A stretch of DNA of 64,000 nt from Promethearchaeia archaeon (GTDB taxonomy: Archaea > Asgardarchaeota > Lokiarchaeia > Sigyniarchaeales > SOKP01). The DNA lies in assembly GCA_029856155.1 (NCBI GenBank), contig JAHQWL010000098.1:1-64000 (forward strand), read 5' to 3'. Shown piece by piece: positions 25,316 to 34,105 of this stretch. The first letter of the stretch is position 1. Each line of letters begins with the position of its first letter. The position numbers were made by a program, and so were the translations under genes. The notes beneath the pieces are model-generated. The model was not told the origin of the DNA, searched no databases, and saw nothing but the letters and a program-made list of their open reading frames with translations.

Positions 25316-26365
25316 ATGCGAGTTGCTAGATATTATAGTAATAATGATGTAAGGACTGACGATATACTAAAACCAATAATCGGTCCAGGAGAATTCATGG
25401 TTAAAGTAAAAAGATCGGGAATCTGTGGATCTGATATACTAGAATATTATAGAAAAGCAAAAATGAAAAAGTTGGGAGTAAGCTCTTTGATTTTAGGCCA
25501 TGAGATTGCTGGAGACATAGTAGAGAAAAGTGAGTCTATAAAACACCTTAGTGTAGGAGATCGTGTTTTTGTATCGCACCATGTGCCTTGTTTTGATTGT
25601 CATTATTGTACACAAGGACACCATACAGCATGTAGTTTACTTCATAACACAAATTTTGATCCTGGTGGTTTCGCTGAATACGTCAGGGTACCTAAAATCA
25701 ATATAGAAAAAAGAGGCGTATATGTATTAGATAATAATGTCTCATATGAGGAAGCCGTTTTTATTGAGCCATTAGGATGTGTTTGTCGAGCACAACGTTT
25801 ATCAAATGTTAAAAAAGGGATGACTGTTTTGATTTTAGGATGTGGGGCATCGGGGTTATTACATGTAAAATTAGCAAAACTTAGAGGTGCTAAAAAGGTT
25901 ATTGCAACTGATATTAATGAATTCCGGTTACAAAAAGCACTGGAATTTGGAGCTGATGAAGTTTTTAACGCAGGTAGAGATCTACCAAATGAAATTAAAA
26001 AGATCAACAACTATATATTAGCTGATATCGTGATAGTTTGTACGGGAGCTTTATCAGCAGCAAACCAAGCATTGGAATGTGCTGCACCGGGAAGTAAAAT
26101 CATATTTTTTGCGGTTCCAGAACCAGGGATAAACTTAGAAGTTCCGATAAACCGATACTGGAGAAATGAAATTACAATTCTGACTTCTTACGGTGCGGCT
26201 CCAGAAGACCTTGATGAAGCATACAATTGGATACTCTCAAAGAGGATTAATGTTGTAGATTTAATTACTCATCGATTCCCCCTCAGCAAAGCTGGTGAGG
26301 CATTTAGAGTAGTATGCGAAGCTGGTGAATCAATTAAAGTAATTTTTGACATGGAACTAGATTAA
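25316..26365 (+). CDS. Zinc-dependent medium-chain alcohol dehydrogenase
   Basis: This 349-residue MDR dehydrogenase has catalytic zinc ligands Cys in SGICGSDIL, the GHE motif in LGHEIAGDI, and a structural zinc loop CFDCHYCTQGHHTAC with four cysteines. The NAD(P) Rossmann motif is LILGCGASGLLHVKLA, and the Asp of IATDIN at the end of strand 2 suggests NAD rather than NADP. The family includes sorbitol, threonine and aryl-alcohol dehydrogenases. Cytosolic; substrate unknown. It stands alone. Confidence 0.88.
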   Translation: MRVARYYSNNDVRTDDILKPIIGPGEFMVKVKRSGICGSDILEYYRKAKMKKLGVSSLILGHEIAGDIVEKSESIKHLSVGDRVFVSHHVPCFDCHYCTQGHHTACSLLHNTNFDPGGFAEYVRVPKINIEKRGVYVLDNNVSYEEAVFIEPLGCVCRAQRLSNVKKGMTVLILGCGASGLLHVKLAKLRGAKKVIATDINEFRLQKALEFGADEVFNAGRDLPNEIKKINNYILADIVIVCTGALSAANQALECAAPGSKIIFFAVPEPGINLEVPINRYWRNEITILTSYGAAPEDLDEAYNWILSKRINVVDLITHRFPLSKAGEAFRVVCEAGESIKVIFDMELD

Positions 26366-26381
26366 TATCTTGAAAATTCGA

Positions 26382-27344
26382 TTATTTAAATTGATTGCTT
26401 CTCTGGATATGCTTTCGAATTATCCAAGATTCCCATAAACTATATATCTCAAATAAAAAATCTTTTAATTTTTTTTTTGGGAAAAATATATCCATTTTAA
26501 GTAATTGACTAACAACCTCATCTTCTGATAACTTAGAAGAGTTTGATATTTTTAACGCATTATCAACTTTTTTTTGATTCTCATTAATCTTAGTTCTCAT
26601 ATATTCAAAAGGGGTTGTATCTGGATTTTTTACTATATAAGAGTGGCTTGAAGTTAAAAATTTCGCGTAATTTAAAAAAATTGACTCTGCTTGATTAATA
26701 TCTTCAATATATTGCGAAATTGAGGCTTCTTTAAATCCATACCAAGGACCAAAACCATCAATCTCAGGTTTTGGTTTATCAAATCCAAGGCAACTAATAT
26801 GAAACACCTTTTCTTTAGGTATTAAGAATCCAACGTGGGATCTCGAATGCCCGGGAAATGAGATTGTCTCTACTACTAAGTTCTCAAATTTTAGTGTTTC
26901 ACCAGATTTGAAAGAATTTATATAGTTACAGTTATGAAACCCATTTATTTTTCCAAATTTTTCAATAGTAGAATACTCTAAAGTTTCGTTAAAACCAAAA
27001 CCTCTATAAAAATTACGAAGATCAAGCAAATAATTCGCTTCCGGGGTTGGAGCATGGATATTAACTCCAAGTTGCTCCCAAGCATATACATGAGAAGTAT
27101 GGTCAATGTGTGCATGGGTACACACATAGTTTGAGACGGGACCATATATATCATTCAAATTTTTAATATATTTAGGTTCGATATTTAAATCAAGTGCTAT
27201 CGTTTTTTTATTTCTAGCTTCTTTAGGTAAAATTAGAAGCCCATCACAACAAGAAAATAAAAAGGGGACTTTTTTTTGATGGATTAGTAAAATGTCTTCT
27301 GTTACTTCCCAGATTTCAAGATTATCTATTATTGGAAGAGACAT
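26382..27344 (-). CDS. Metallo-beta-lactamase-fold hydrolase
   Basis: The metal-binding motif CTHAHIDHTSH (HxHxDH) is at about residue 95, FPGHSRSHVGF (second His) near 180, ISCLGFD near 200 and LTSSHS (last His) near 253. The C-terminal helical extension of about 65 residues is not part of the core fold. Substrates of such enzymes range from thioesters to nucleotides; none is indicated. The gene converges on the alcohol dehydrogenase gene with a 16-bp gap. Confidence 0.82.
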   Translation of the reverse strand: MSLPIIDNLEIWEVTEDILLIHQKKVPFLFSCCDGLLILPKEARNKKTIALDLNIEPKYIKNLNDIYGPVSNYVCTHAHIDHTSHVYAWEQLGVNIHAPTPEANYLLDLRNFYRGFGFNETLEYSTIEKFGKINGFHNCNYINSFKSGETLKFENLVVETISFPGHSRSHVGFLIPKEKVFHISCLGFDKPKPEIDGFGPWYGFKEASISQYIEDINQAESIFLNYAKFLTSSHSYIVKNPDTTPFEYMRTKINENQKKVDNALKISNSSKLSEDEVVSQLLKMDIFFPKKKLKDFLFEIYSLWESWIIRKHIQRSNQFK

Positions 27345-27460
27345 GGATGTATTATTTCTTGATATTTATCCAAATTGTAATATAAAATAAATAAAACTTT
27401 AATAAGTTGACTTTCATAAAATTTAAGTCAATTTAAAAGAATAATGAACATATTATCATA

Positions 27461-28597
27461 CTATTTGAAAGCATATAAAATGTAGTATGGAGTAAGATAT
27501 AATCCTTTCTTGGAAAAAAGGTTAATAAAATAATTTGTTAATTTTGAGATAGGATTATATATCGACGCAATATTTAGATTTATCTTAGGAATAAATTTCT
27601 TGGTTGAAAGATTATATCTACTTTCATAAACTCCCGCTATTACTTGGCCATCAAAATTGTGTCGGGTAAAAAACTCTAACAATTCATATGGGTTCATTAA
27701 CCCTTCGGCCCAGTTTCCTGTAAAGGGATCACAAGTATTTGAAGGAAACCTTTTCTCTCTTTCTGAAGGAACTTTTTTCAAATCTAAATATTTTAAAACA
27801 CAATCTTTAATATCCTTCTCAATCAGTCCCCTTGTTAACCTCGTTAAGAGTTTTAACTCTTCAAAATTTAGTCTATTTTCTGATATTTTAAGAATGAGTT
27901 CCTTTCTTATTTTTGCATAGGCATCTAAGGTATATCCTTCTTTATGTCCAAATTCCTTCTTTCTATCAATAAACTCACAATTATGATGGTGAGTTTTTAT
28001 TCTTTTTTTTATAATAGGATTATATGGATTAGCTCCTGATGCTAATACAAGACTTAAATTTTTTTGAGGTAAGTTTATTAGCCCCTGAAAAAATGATTCA
28101 ATATTATAAATATGTTCAATAACATCATAAGATCCTACAACATTGCATTATATAGATTTATCTTTAAGGTAACTTATAATGTCTTGTATTTCACCTAAGA
28201 GATACTCGTCTGCAATATTTCCTATTGATTTAGCAATCTCTTTAGCATCATAACACGAAATTTTGTAGACATCATTATATAAAACTGTACCAATTCCGAT
28301 CTCTTTCGCTAATAATGAAAATATGCCAGAACCGCCACCATATTCAATAAACACAAAATCTTCTAAAGAGTTCTTATAATTTCTTAAGCAAAGAGTTAGT
28401 AAAAAACAATATCGTTGCAAAGTTCCTTTTAAATTAGAGATTGATTTCCCAAAATAATTAGCCATATAATCTGAAATATTTAAGGATTTTATTTCTAAAT
28501 AATATAATTTATAAAATAAGTTTTTAGCTGCTAATTCAATCTCATCTAAGAGTTTTCGATTTTTAGGTATATATTTAGATTTTAATAAAAATTCCAT
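27461..28597 (-). pseudogene. Class I SAM-dependent methyltransferase, broken by an in-frame TAA
   Basis: One frame spans the whole region and is interrupted only by TAA at 28148-28150. The N-terminal part (149 codons) has the SAM-binding FIEYGGGSGIFSLLAKE motif. The frame then continues for about 229 codons with GSYDVIEHIY, a normal methyltransferase motif II/post-II, through to an ARG/LYS-rich C-terminus. A single change of a sense codon to TAA explains it. If genuine, the gene is newly inactivated or makes a truncated product; an assembly error is also possible. There is no sign of a frameshift. Confidence 0.7.
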
Positions 28598-28630
28598 GAT
28601 TATTATAAAAAAAAATATTTAATGATAGAA

Positions 28631-29425
28631 TTAGAGTCCTTTTGGACCTTGTTTGTATATTTCATAAGCTTCATCTACAGAAGCATTATTATGAACTATC
28701 TCACGAACAGCTTTAATCATTCCAATAGGAGAATCGCTTTGGAATATATTTCTTCCCATGTCTACGCCGACAGCTCCTTTGTCAATTGCATTCTTTGACA
28801 TCTGTAAGGCATCAATTTCTTCAATTTTTTTTCCTCCCGCGATTACCACAGGTGCGGGACAGATACTTGTTACTTCCTCAAAGTTTTCACAATAATAGGT
28901 TTTTACAAAAGTAGCACCCATTTCTGCGGCCATTCTACTTGCCATCCCTAGATATCGTGCATCTCTTACCATTTCTCTGCCTACAGCAGTCACTGCTAAT
29001 GTAGGAATGCCATATTCTTGACCCCAATTTACTAATTTTGAAAGATTCATTAAGGTTTGCTTCTCATTTTCTCCGCCTACAAAAATTGAGCAAGTAATGG
29101 CAGATACATTTAATCTTATCGCATCATCAATAGCAACATTTATTTCTTCATTAGAGAGTTCCTTTAACATTGAAGCTCCCGCTGATACTCTTAAGACAAT
29201 AGGTACATCAATTTCAGAAGGTACACAATTTCTAAGCATTCCTCTTGTTAGCATAAGAGCATCAGCATATTCAAATAATGGTTTCATATCTGTGAAACAT
29301 TTTAGTTGACCGGGAACGTTTCCAAAGTATCCATGATCAATTGCTAACATAACGCAATGCCCACTCTTTGGTTTAATAATTCTGTTAAAGCGGTTCTGAA
29401 ACCCCCAGTCTCCCACTACAACCAT
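28631..29425 (-). CDS. Class I aldolase/thiolase of the LsrF-DhnA family
   Basis: This 264-residue TIM-barrel enzyme has MLAIDHGYFG (the aspartate/His start), RVSAGASMLK, AVTAVGREMV, TFVKTYYC with the probable Schiff-base Lys, VVIAGGKK and GAVGVDMGRNIFQ (phosphate loop). The arrangement is close to LsrF (3-hydroxy-5-phosphonooxypentane-2,4-dione thiolase) and to archaeal fructose-bisphosphate or ADH synthase aldolases. The GFQNR start is typical for LsrF. The exact substrate is not decided by the sequence. It is transcribed in the same direction as the broken methyltransferase, 33 bp apart. Confidence 0.82.
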   Translation of the reverse strand: MVVVGDWGFQNRFNRIIKPKSGHCVMLAIDHGYFGNVPGQLKCFTDMKPLFEYADALMLTRGMLRNCVPSEIDVPIVLRVSAGASMLKELSNEEINVAIDDAIRLNVSAITCSIFVGGENEKQTLMNLSKLVNWGQEYGIPTLAVTAVGREMVRDARYLGMASRMAAEMGATFVKTYYCENFEEVTSICPAPVVIAGGKKIEEIDALQMSKNAIDKGAVGVDMGRNIFQSDSPIGMIKAVREIVHNNASVDEAYEIYKQGPKGL

Positions 29426-29543
29426 TTTTAATTCCCTTTTTAATAGTTTTAATATAATTTAAGATTATTTTTTTAAATAAATTAATGATCTCTATTTTAC
29501 TTTTTCTAAAAAACACAAATAAGTAAAGTATATACAAAAATAA

Positions 29544-30392
29544 TTAAATCACGCTTAAGAATTCTCCAACTCTGTTCTTAATTTTTGAAACGATCTTTTT
29601 TGAGATGTTCCGTCTAATAAACTCTTTAATCAAGTTTAAGTGATAAGTACTAGTTTTTTTAATACTTAGAGCTTTAGAGATTTTAACTGCTAGATCGTCT
29701 TCATAAATTTGATCAACTTCTTCTAGAATTGAAACAGTATAGTGCACTTCCTTTATCAGGTTAGATATATCTTGTTGTAGGAGTTTTAATTGTTCTTCTT
29801 CATCAATTATTTCTAAAGCTCTCTTAATAATTTGTTCCTCGAATTTTAATTTGATTGACCACGGAGTCTGAAAAATATGTTGAGATGTATCCAATATTAA
29901 AGCATCTTTATCCTTAACTTTAATTTTATTAATATCGGGGTCTTCAATTATATAGATAGTTTTGCTTCCCCTATAGGTCTCTGGTAATAGATTATCTCCA
30001 ACTGAATTTAATAAAGCTTCATCATATTGGAAATTTTCATCTTTTATAACATAAGAGGGATAATTAAATATTTTTCCATGTATAAGACTGAAAATTCCAT
30101 AAATTCCAAAAATTTGTATTAAGTTCTTAAGATTTACCCTTCCAGCAGTTTCCCTATCAACTATAGGTGAAACCGTATCCATCAGAATGTCGATTTTCTC
30201 ATACCCTCTTATAATCCCTTTTGTATCTACAAAGACGATAAATTGGTGTTCAGGACATACAGCATTGATTGGGATTTGAATTTTAATTGACCCAAATTTT
30301 TTTTGAGAGAATATTGCCTCAGGAACGTTTACATTTTTCACTTTCCCACATGTTGGGCATACGACTTCGAGAACCTTAAATGTTTCAGCCAT
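29544..30392 (-). CDS. Zinc-ribbon protein with VCPEH motif, function unknown
   Basis: The first 75 residues contain a treble-clef or zinc-ribbon-like element: CPTCGK, then after about 30 residues VCPEHQFIVFVD, and GIIRGYEKID. Two Cys plus Cys and His would bind one zinc. The middle is globular and unassigned. The last 80 residues are helical (EEEQLKLLQQDISNLIKEV...). I do not recognise a named family, although the CPEH-x-F-x-VFVD-x-x-G-x-IRGYE block looks like a conserved module. It is flanked by single genes on both sides. Confidence 0.55.
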   Translation of the reverse strand: MAETFKVLEVVCPTCGKVKNVNVPEAIFSQKKFGSIKIQIPINAVCPEHQFIVFVDTKGIIRGYEKIDILMDTVSPIVDRETAGRVNLKNLIQIFGIYGIFSLIHGKIFNYPSYVIKDENFQYDEALLNSVGDNLLPETYRGSKTIYIIEDPDINKIKVKDKDALILDTSQHIFQTPWSIKLKFEEQIIKRALEIIDEEEQLKLLQQDISNLIKEVHYTVSILEEVDQIYEDDLAVKISKALSIKKTSTYHLNLIKEFIRRNISKKIVSKIKNRVGEFLSVI

Positions 30393-30511
30393 ATTGCAAT
30401 CTTATAAATTATTATTTTAACTATAAATAAATAGATAAACTCTACAAAAAAATTTAATGAAATTCCCACAATTCTAAAATCTAGGTTTAAAATTAAAATC
30501 TTGTAAATTTA

Positions 30512-31222
30512 CTAATTAAGGAGCTTGAGAAATTCCTTTTTCCAAATCTGATAATCCATTACATAGTTGAAGCCGCAAACAGTATCAAATTCTCTTTTTT
30601 CAATTATTTTTTTTAACCTTTTTGCTCCTTCCTTGGTTGATTGTAAGGAACCATAAGGATTTAATATAAAAATCTGATCTAATGGGATTAAATAATCACA
30701 GATAAAAATTATATCTTCAAAAATATAAAAAGTGAATCCTCGCGTATGTCCATTGATATGAAATGCTTCTATTCCAGATAAATTAAAATCTTGAGTAAAT
30801 TTTTTATCAAAAGGATGTAACTTAGAAAGTAAATGTTCAGAATCATGTTTATGAATCCATATAAAAGCAGTATAATATCCTCTATAAAGGTTTGATGCGC
30901 CAAGAAAATGTTGGTGTGTGAATAATATTTTATCCATTGGTTCTAAATCTTTAGAGAAGGTAGAAGGACAATCAATCCAGATTCTCTTATTATCTATTTC
31001 AATACTATAAGTAGAATGATCAAGTCCTAAAGGCGGATATGAATTTAAGCGGAAAACTTTATCGTTAACTCTTGAACTCAGAATTTTATGCATTTGGGAA
31101 CACTCTTCTGCAGTTATGAAATTTTCATTAGAGGAACCACAGAAAGGACAAAATTGAAAAAAGTGCCCTATCATATTATAACCACATCTTTTACATACAT
31201 ATTGTCTTTGGAGGTCTGTCAT
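30512..31222 (-). CDS. Zinc-ribbon plus metallo-beta-lactamase-fold protein
   Basis: Residues 1-35 hold a zinc ribbon or rubredoxin-like pair (CKRCGY, CPFCGS). Residues 50-236 form an MBL-like fold with a degenerate metal motif FTHQHFLGAS (HxH kept, the DH changed), INGHTRGFTFYI as the second His region, and IFICDYLIPLD supplying an Asp. Loss of part of the HxHxDH motif suggests altered metal binding or a non-hydrolytic role. No gene neighbours point to a pathway. Confidence 0.65.
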   Translation of the reverse strand: MTDLQRQYVCKRCGYNMIGHFFQFCPFCGSSNENFITAEECSQMHKILSSRVNDKVFRLNSYPPLGLDHSTYSIEIDNKRIWIDCPSTFSKDLEPMDKILFTHQHFLGASNLYRGYYTAFIWIHKHDSEHLLSKLHPFDKKFTQDFNLSGIEAFHINGHTRGFTFYIFEDIIFICDYLIPLDQIFILNPYGSLQSTKEGAKRLKKIIEKREFDTVCGFNYVMDYQIWKKEFLKLLN

Positions 31223-31327
31223 TTATCTTGATTTGTCTGAGATTATCTAAATATTAATAAAACTTCATTTGGATTATTTCTTATTGCATATATTAAAATT
31301 TTTTTTATATATTAAATTGGTAAAATT

Positions 31328-32614
31328 ATGAATATTAACGTTTCTGAAGAAGATTCGAAATACATGTATGACTTTGTACAACAGGTTATTGACAAAATAG
31401 GACCAAGAATGTCATGTAGTTCACAAGAAGCAGAAGCTGCAGAATTTATCAAGAATGAGCTTGAAAACTCCTGTGATGAGGTCTCAGTGGAGAGATTTGT
31501 ATGTCATCCAAAAGCATTTTTAGGTTGGATTAAGCTGGACATGTTTATGATCGTAATTTCGATTCTCCTTTATTTTATGAGCCAAATATTTACAGAACAA
31601 TTTTGGTTATTGCTTATAGCATTGATATCTTTTCTTTTTGTATTATTACCGTTTTTAATTATGTGGGAAGAATTCTTCAATTACAGAGAGTTTATTGACC
31701 CATTGTTTCGTAAAAAATCCTCACAAAATGTTATTGGCAAATTTAAATCAGAAGGTGAGCTAAAGAGAATTATTATTTTTTCAAGCCATATGGATACCGC
31801 TGTTGAATTTAAATTGATGAAACTTTTGGGATGGAAATTTATACCTATAGCATTTGGAGTAATATTTCTCATGCTAATGTGGTTGGTCCTTTCATTTTTA
31901 AATTTAGCCTTTATATTGATTGGATTCGTTAGCTTGAAAGCAATTTTTCTGAACATTATGATTTGGGCTCTTATTATTGGAAGTCCTTTTATTATACTCC
32001 TCTACTTTTTCGTACCATTGGGAGATAAGGGGAATGTGGTACCAGGTGCGACAGATAATTTAAGTAGCTGTTCAGTTATTCAAGGATTGGGACGATATCT
32101 AAAAAGAAATAAAGAAATTATCCCATCTAAAACGGAGATAAGATTGATTAGCTTTGGGTGCGAAGAAGTTGGTTTGAGAGGAGCATATCGCTATGTAGAA
32201 GCTCATCATAATGAACTAAAAAAGTATAACGCTCTTGTCGTAAATATGGATGGACTTGAAAAGCCGGATCATATATTTATAATAGAATTCGAACCTACTA
32301 CTAGAACTTGGCACTCTGAGGAGGTAATTCAAAAATTATCAAGAGCAGCAGAAATTGTAAATATTGAAGCAAAACGAATAGGTTCGGGAAAATTAGAAAA
32401 AGTATTGGGACGCTTGACTGGGGGCTCTGATGCTGCGGCGTTCTCAAAAGCAGGTATTAAAGCCGGATTTATAAATGCGGCTGATTGGAAAAACCGTTCT
32501 AGTTACTACCACCAATCTGGAGATACTATTGACAAAATTGAAAAGGGAACTTTAGAAAGTATATTAAAAATATGTATAGCTTTTTTAACAAATGAATCAA
32601 AATCTCAAGATTAA
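31328..32614 (+). CDS. Membrane-embedded M28-family metallopeptidase (copy 1)
   Basis: This 428-residue protein has a complete M28 zinc site split by membrane segments: SSHMDTA (His, Asp), VPGATDNLSS (bridging Asp), GCEEVGLRGAYRY (catalytic Glu pair), VNMDGL and YYHQSGDTID (last His). Hydrophobic stretches at about residues 70-125 and 175-235 form four membrane helices, inserted before and inside the peptidase domain. The active site would face one side of the membrane. The sequence HxDTA-EE is typical of aminopeptidases. It is the first of two tandem copies. Confidence 0.82.
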   Translation: MNINVSEEDSKYMYDFVQQVIDKIGPRMSCSSQEAEAAEFIKNELENSCDEVSVERFVCHPKAFLGWIKLDMFMIVISILLYFMSQIFTEQFWLLLIALISFLFVLLPFLIMWEEFFNYREFIDPLFRKKSSQNVIGKFKSEGELKRIIIFSSHMDTAVEFKLMKLLGWKFIPIAFGVIFLMLMWLVLSFLNLAFILIGFVSLKAIFLNIMIWALIIGSPFIILLYFFVPLGDKGNVVPGATDNLSSCSVIQGLGRYLKRNKEIIPSKTEIRLISFGCEEVGLRGAYRYVEAHHNELKKYNALVVNMDGLEKPDHIFIIEFEPTTRTWHSEEVIQKLSRAAEIVNIEAKRIGSGKLEKVLGRLTGGSDAAAFSKAGIKAGFINAADWKNRSSYYHQSGDTIDKIEKGTLESILKICIAFLTNESKSQD

Positions 32615-32689
32615 GTTTTTATAATTTCATTTTATTTACATTTTAATCTACGATCAAATTATAATTAAAAGAAAAAGAAGGGATTTTTT

Positions 32690-33994
32690 TTGCAAATTGA
32701 AATCTCAAAAGAAGATTCGGAATATATGTATGATATCATCAAAAAAATAATTGATGAATGTGGTCCGCGAATGCCTTGTAGTCCACAAGAAGCGAAAGGT
32801 GCAGAACTTATAAAAAGTGAACTTGAAAAAACTTGTGATGAGGTAACTATTGAACCTTTTACCTGTCATCCCAGAGCTGCTTTAGGTTGGATAAAAATAG
32901 ACCTAATATTAGCTTTGCTATCATTCAGCTTATTTCTATTAATCAAATTATTTCTAGATTCATATTGGATATATTTTTTATCAATCTTATCAACTTTATT
33001 AATATCTTTAGCATTGTTAATCGCTTGGGAGGAATTTTTTAGTTATAAAGAGTTTATAGATCCAATATTTAAGAAAAAGGGGTCTCAAAATGTTATAGGT
33101 AAGATAAAACCTAAAGATGAAATTAAAAATATCATAATTTTTTCTGGACATCATGATAGTGCTTTACAATTTAATCTTCTAAGATATTTAAAGTATGGCT
33201 ATGAGGTAATTATATTTTTGGGTCTTGGAATTCTGTTTTTTTGGTTTTTCGCATCTCTATTTTTTATAATTCTTTCCATATTCACATTTTTATTAGATCT
33301 TACTTTGATATATCAATCTTTCTTTAATTTAGTAATTTGGTTATTAATAATTGGAGCTGTACCGCTCACAGGTTTATTTTTCTTTGTAACTCCCGGCAAA
33401 AGAGCAAATAAGGTTCCTGGTGCAGTTGATAACTTAAGTGCAGTTGCAATTATATTAGGTGTCGGAAGATATCTGAAAAGCCATAAAGAAATAATACCTA
33501 AAAACACTGAAATAAGAATAATATCATTTGGAAGTGAGGAAGCTTTTTTAAGGGGGGCTTTCCGCTATGTGGAAGCTCACTTAGAAGAATTACAAAAATT
33601 TGATGCAGAATGTGTCAATTTGGATGCAATTCAAAGTACCAATTATCTTACATTTTCAGATAAAGAACCAACAACTAGAACTATTCATAGCGAAGAAGTT
33701 GTTCAAAAACTAATCAATTCGGCTAAGTTAGTTGGAGTTAAAGCAAATATTGCTAGTTTAGGAGGAGGAGGTTTTCTTGAAAAAATAGCGGGCTTAATGG
33801 GTGGAGGTACTGATGCTGCTGCTTTTTCAAAATCAAAAATAAAAGCTAGTACTATTACAGGTTTGAGTTTAATAAAGATGGTCCATTTTTACCATCAAGA
33901 AACAGACACCCCAGATAAAATTGAAAAAGGAGTGTTAGAAAGTGCATTAAAAATATGCATAGGATATTTAGTAAATGAATCTAAAAATTATTAA
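32690..33994 (+). CDS. Membrane-embedded M28-family metallopeptidase (copy 2)
   Basis: This is a paralogue of the previous gene over its full length: 434 residues with SGHHDSA, VPGAVDNLSA, GSEEAFLRGAFRY, VNLDAI and YHQETDTPD, so all zinc ligands are retained. The same four-helix insertion pattern is present. The start is TTG at 32690 after an AGAAGGGA Shine-Dalgarno-like sequence; no ATG is available nearby. The pair is separated by 75 bp and is likely a tandem duplication with divergence of substrate loops. Confidence 0.8.
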   Translation: MQIEISKEDSEYMYDIIKKIIDECGPRMPCSPQEAKGAELIKSELEKTCDEVTIEPFTCHPRAALGWIKIDLILALLSFSLFLLIKLFLDSYWIYFLSILSTLLISLALLIAWEEFFSYKEFIDPIFKKKGSQNVIGKIKPKDEIKNIIIFSGHHDSALQFNLLRYLKYGYEVIIFLGLGILFFWFFASLFFIILSIFTFLLDLTLIYQSFFNLVIWLLIIGAVPLTGLFFFVTPGKRANKVPGAVDNLSAVAIILGVGRYLKSHKEIIPKNTEIRIISFGSEEAFLRGAFRYVEAHLEELQKFDAECVNLDAIQSTNYLTFSDKEPTTRTIHSEEVVQKLINSAKLVGVKANIASLGGGGFLEKIAGLMGGGTDAAAFSKSKIKASTITGLSLIKMVHFYHQETDTPDKIEKGVLESALKICIGYLVNESKNY

Positions 33995-34105
33995 GATGCA
34001 AAGTTTTTGCTTTTGTATATATTAGCAACTATAAAAAGAATTAGGAGAAGGAGCTTAATTTTCTACCTTTTCCCTTTTTATAAATAATTCAATTATAACA
34101 CTCTA

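Noticed and set aside
28148..28150. TAA in the methyltransferase gene as a recoded codon or intron
   Set aside because: TAA recoding is unknown in archaea, and no insertion or hairpin surrounds it; the residues on both sides join without a gap.
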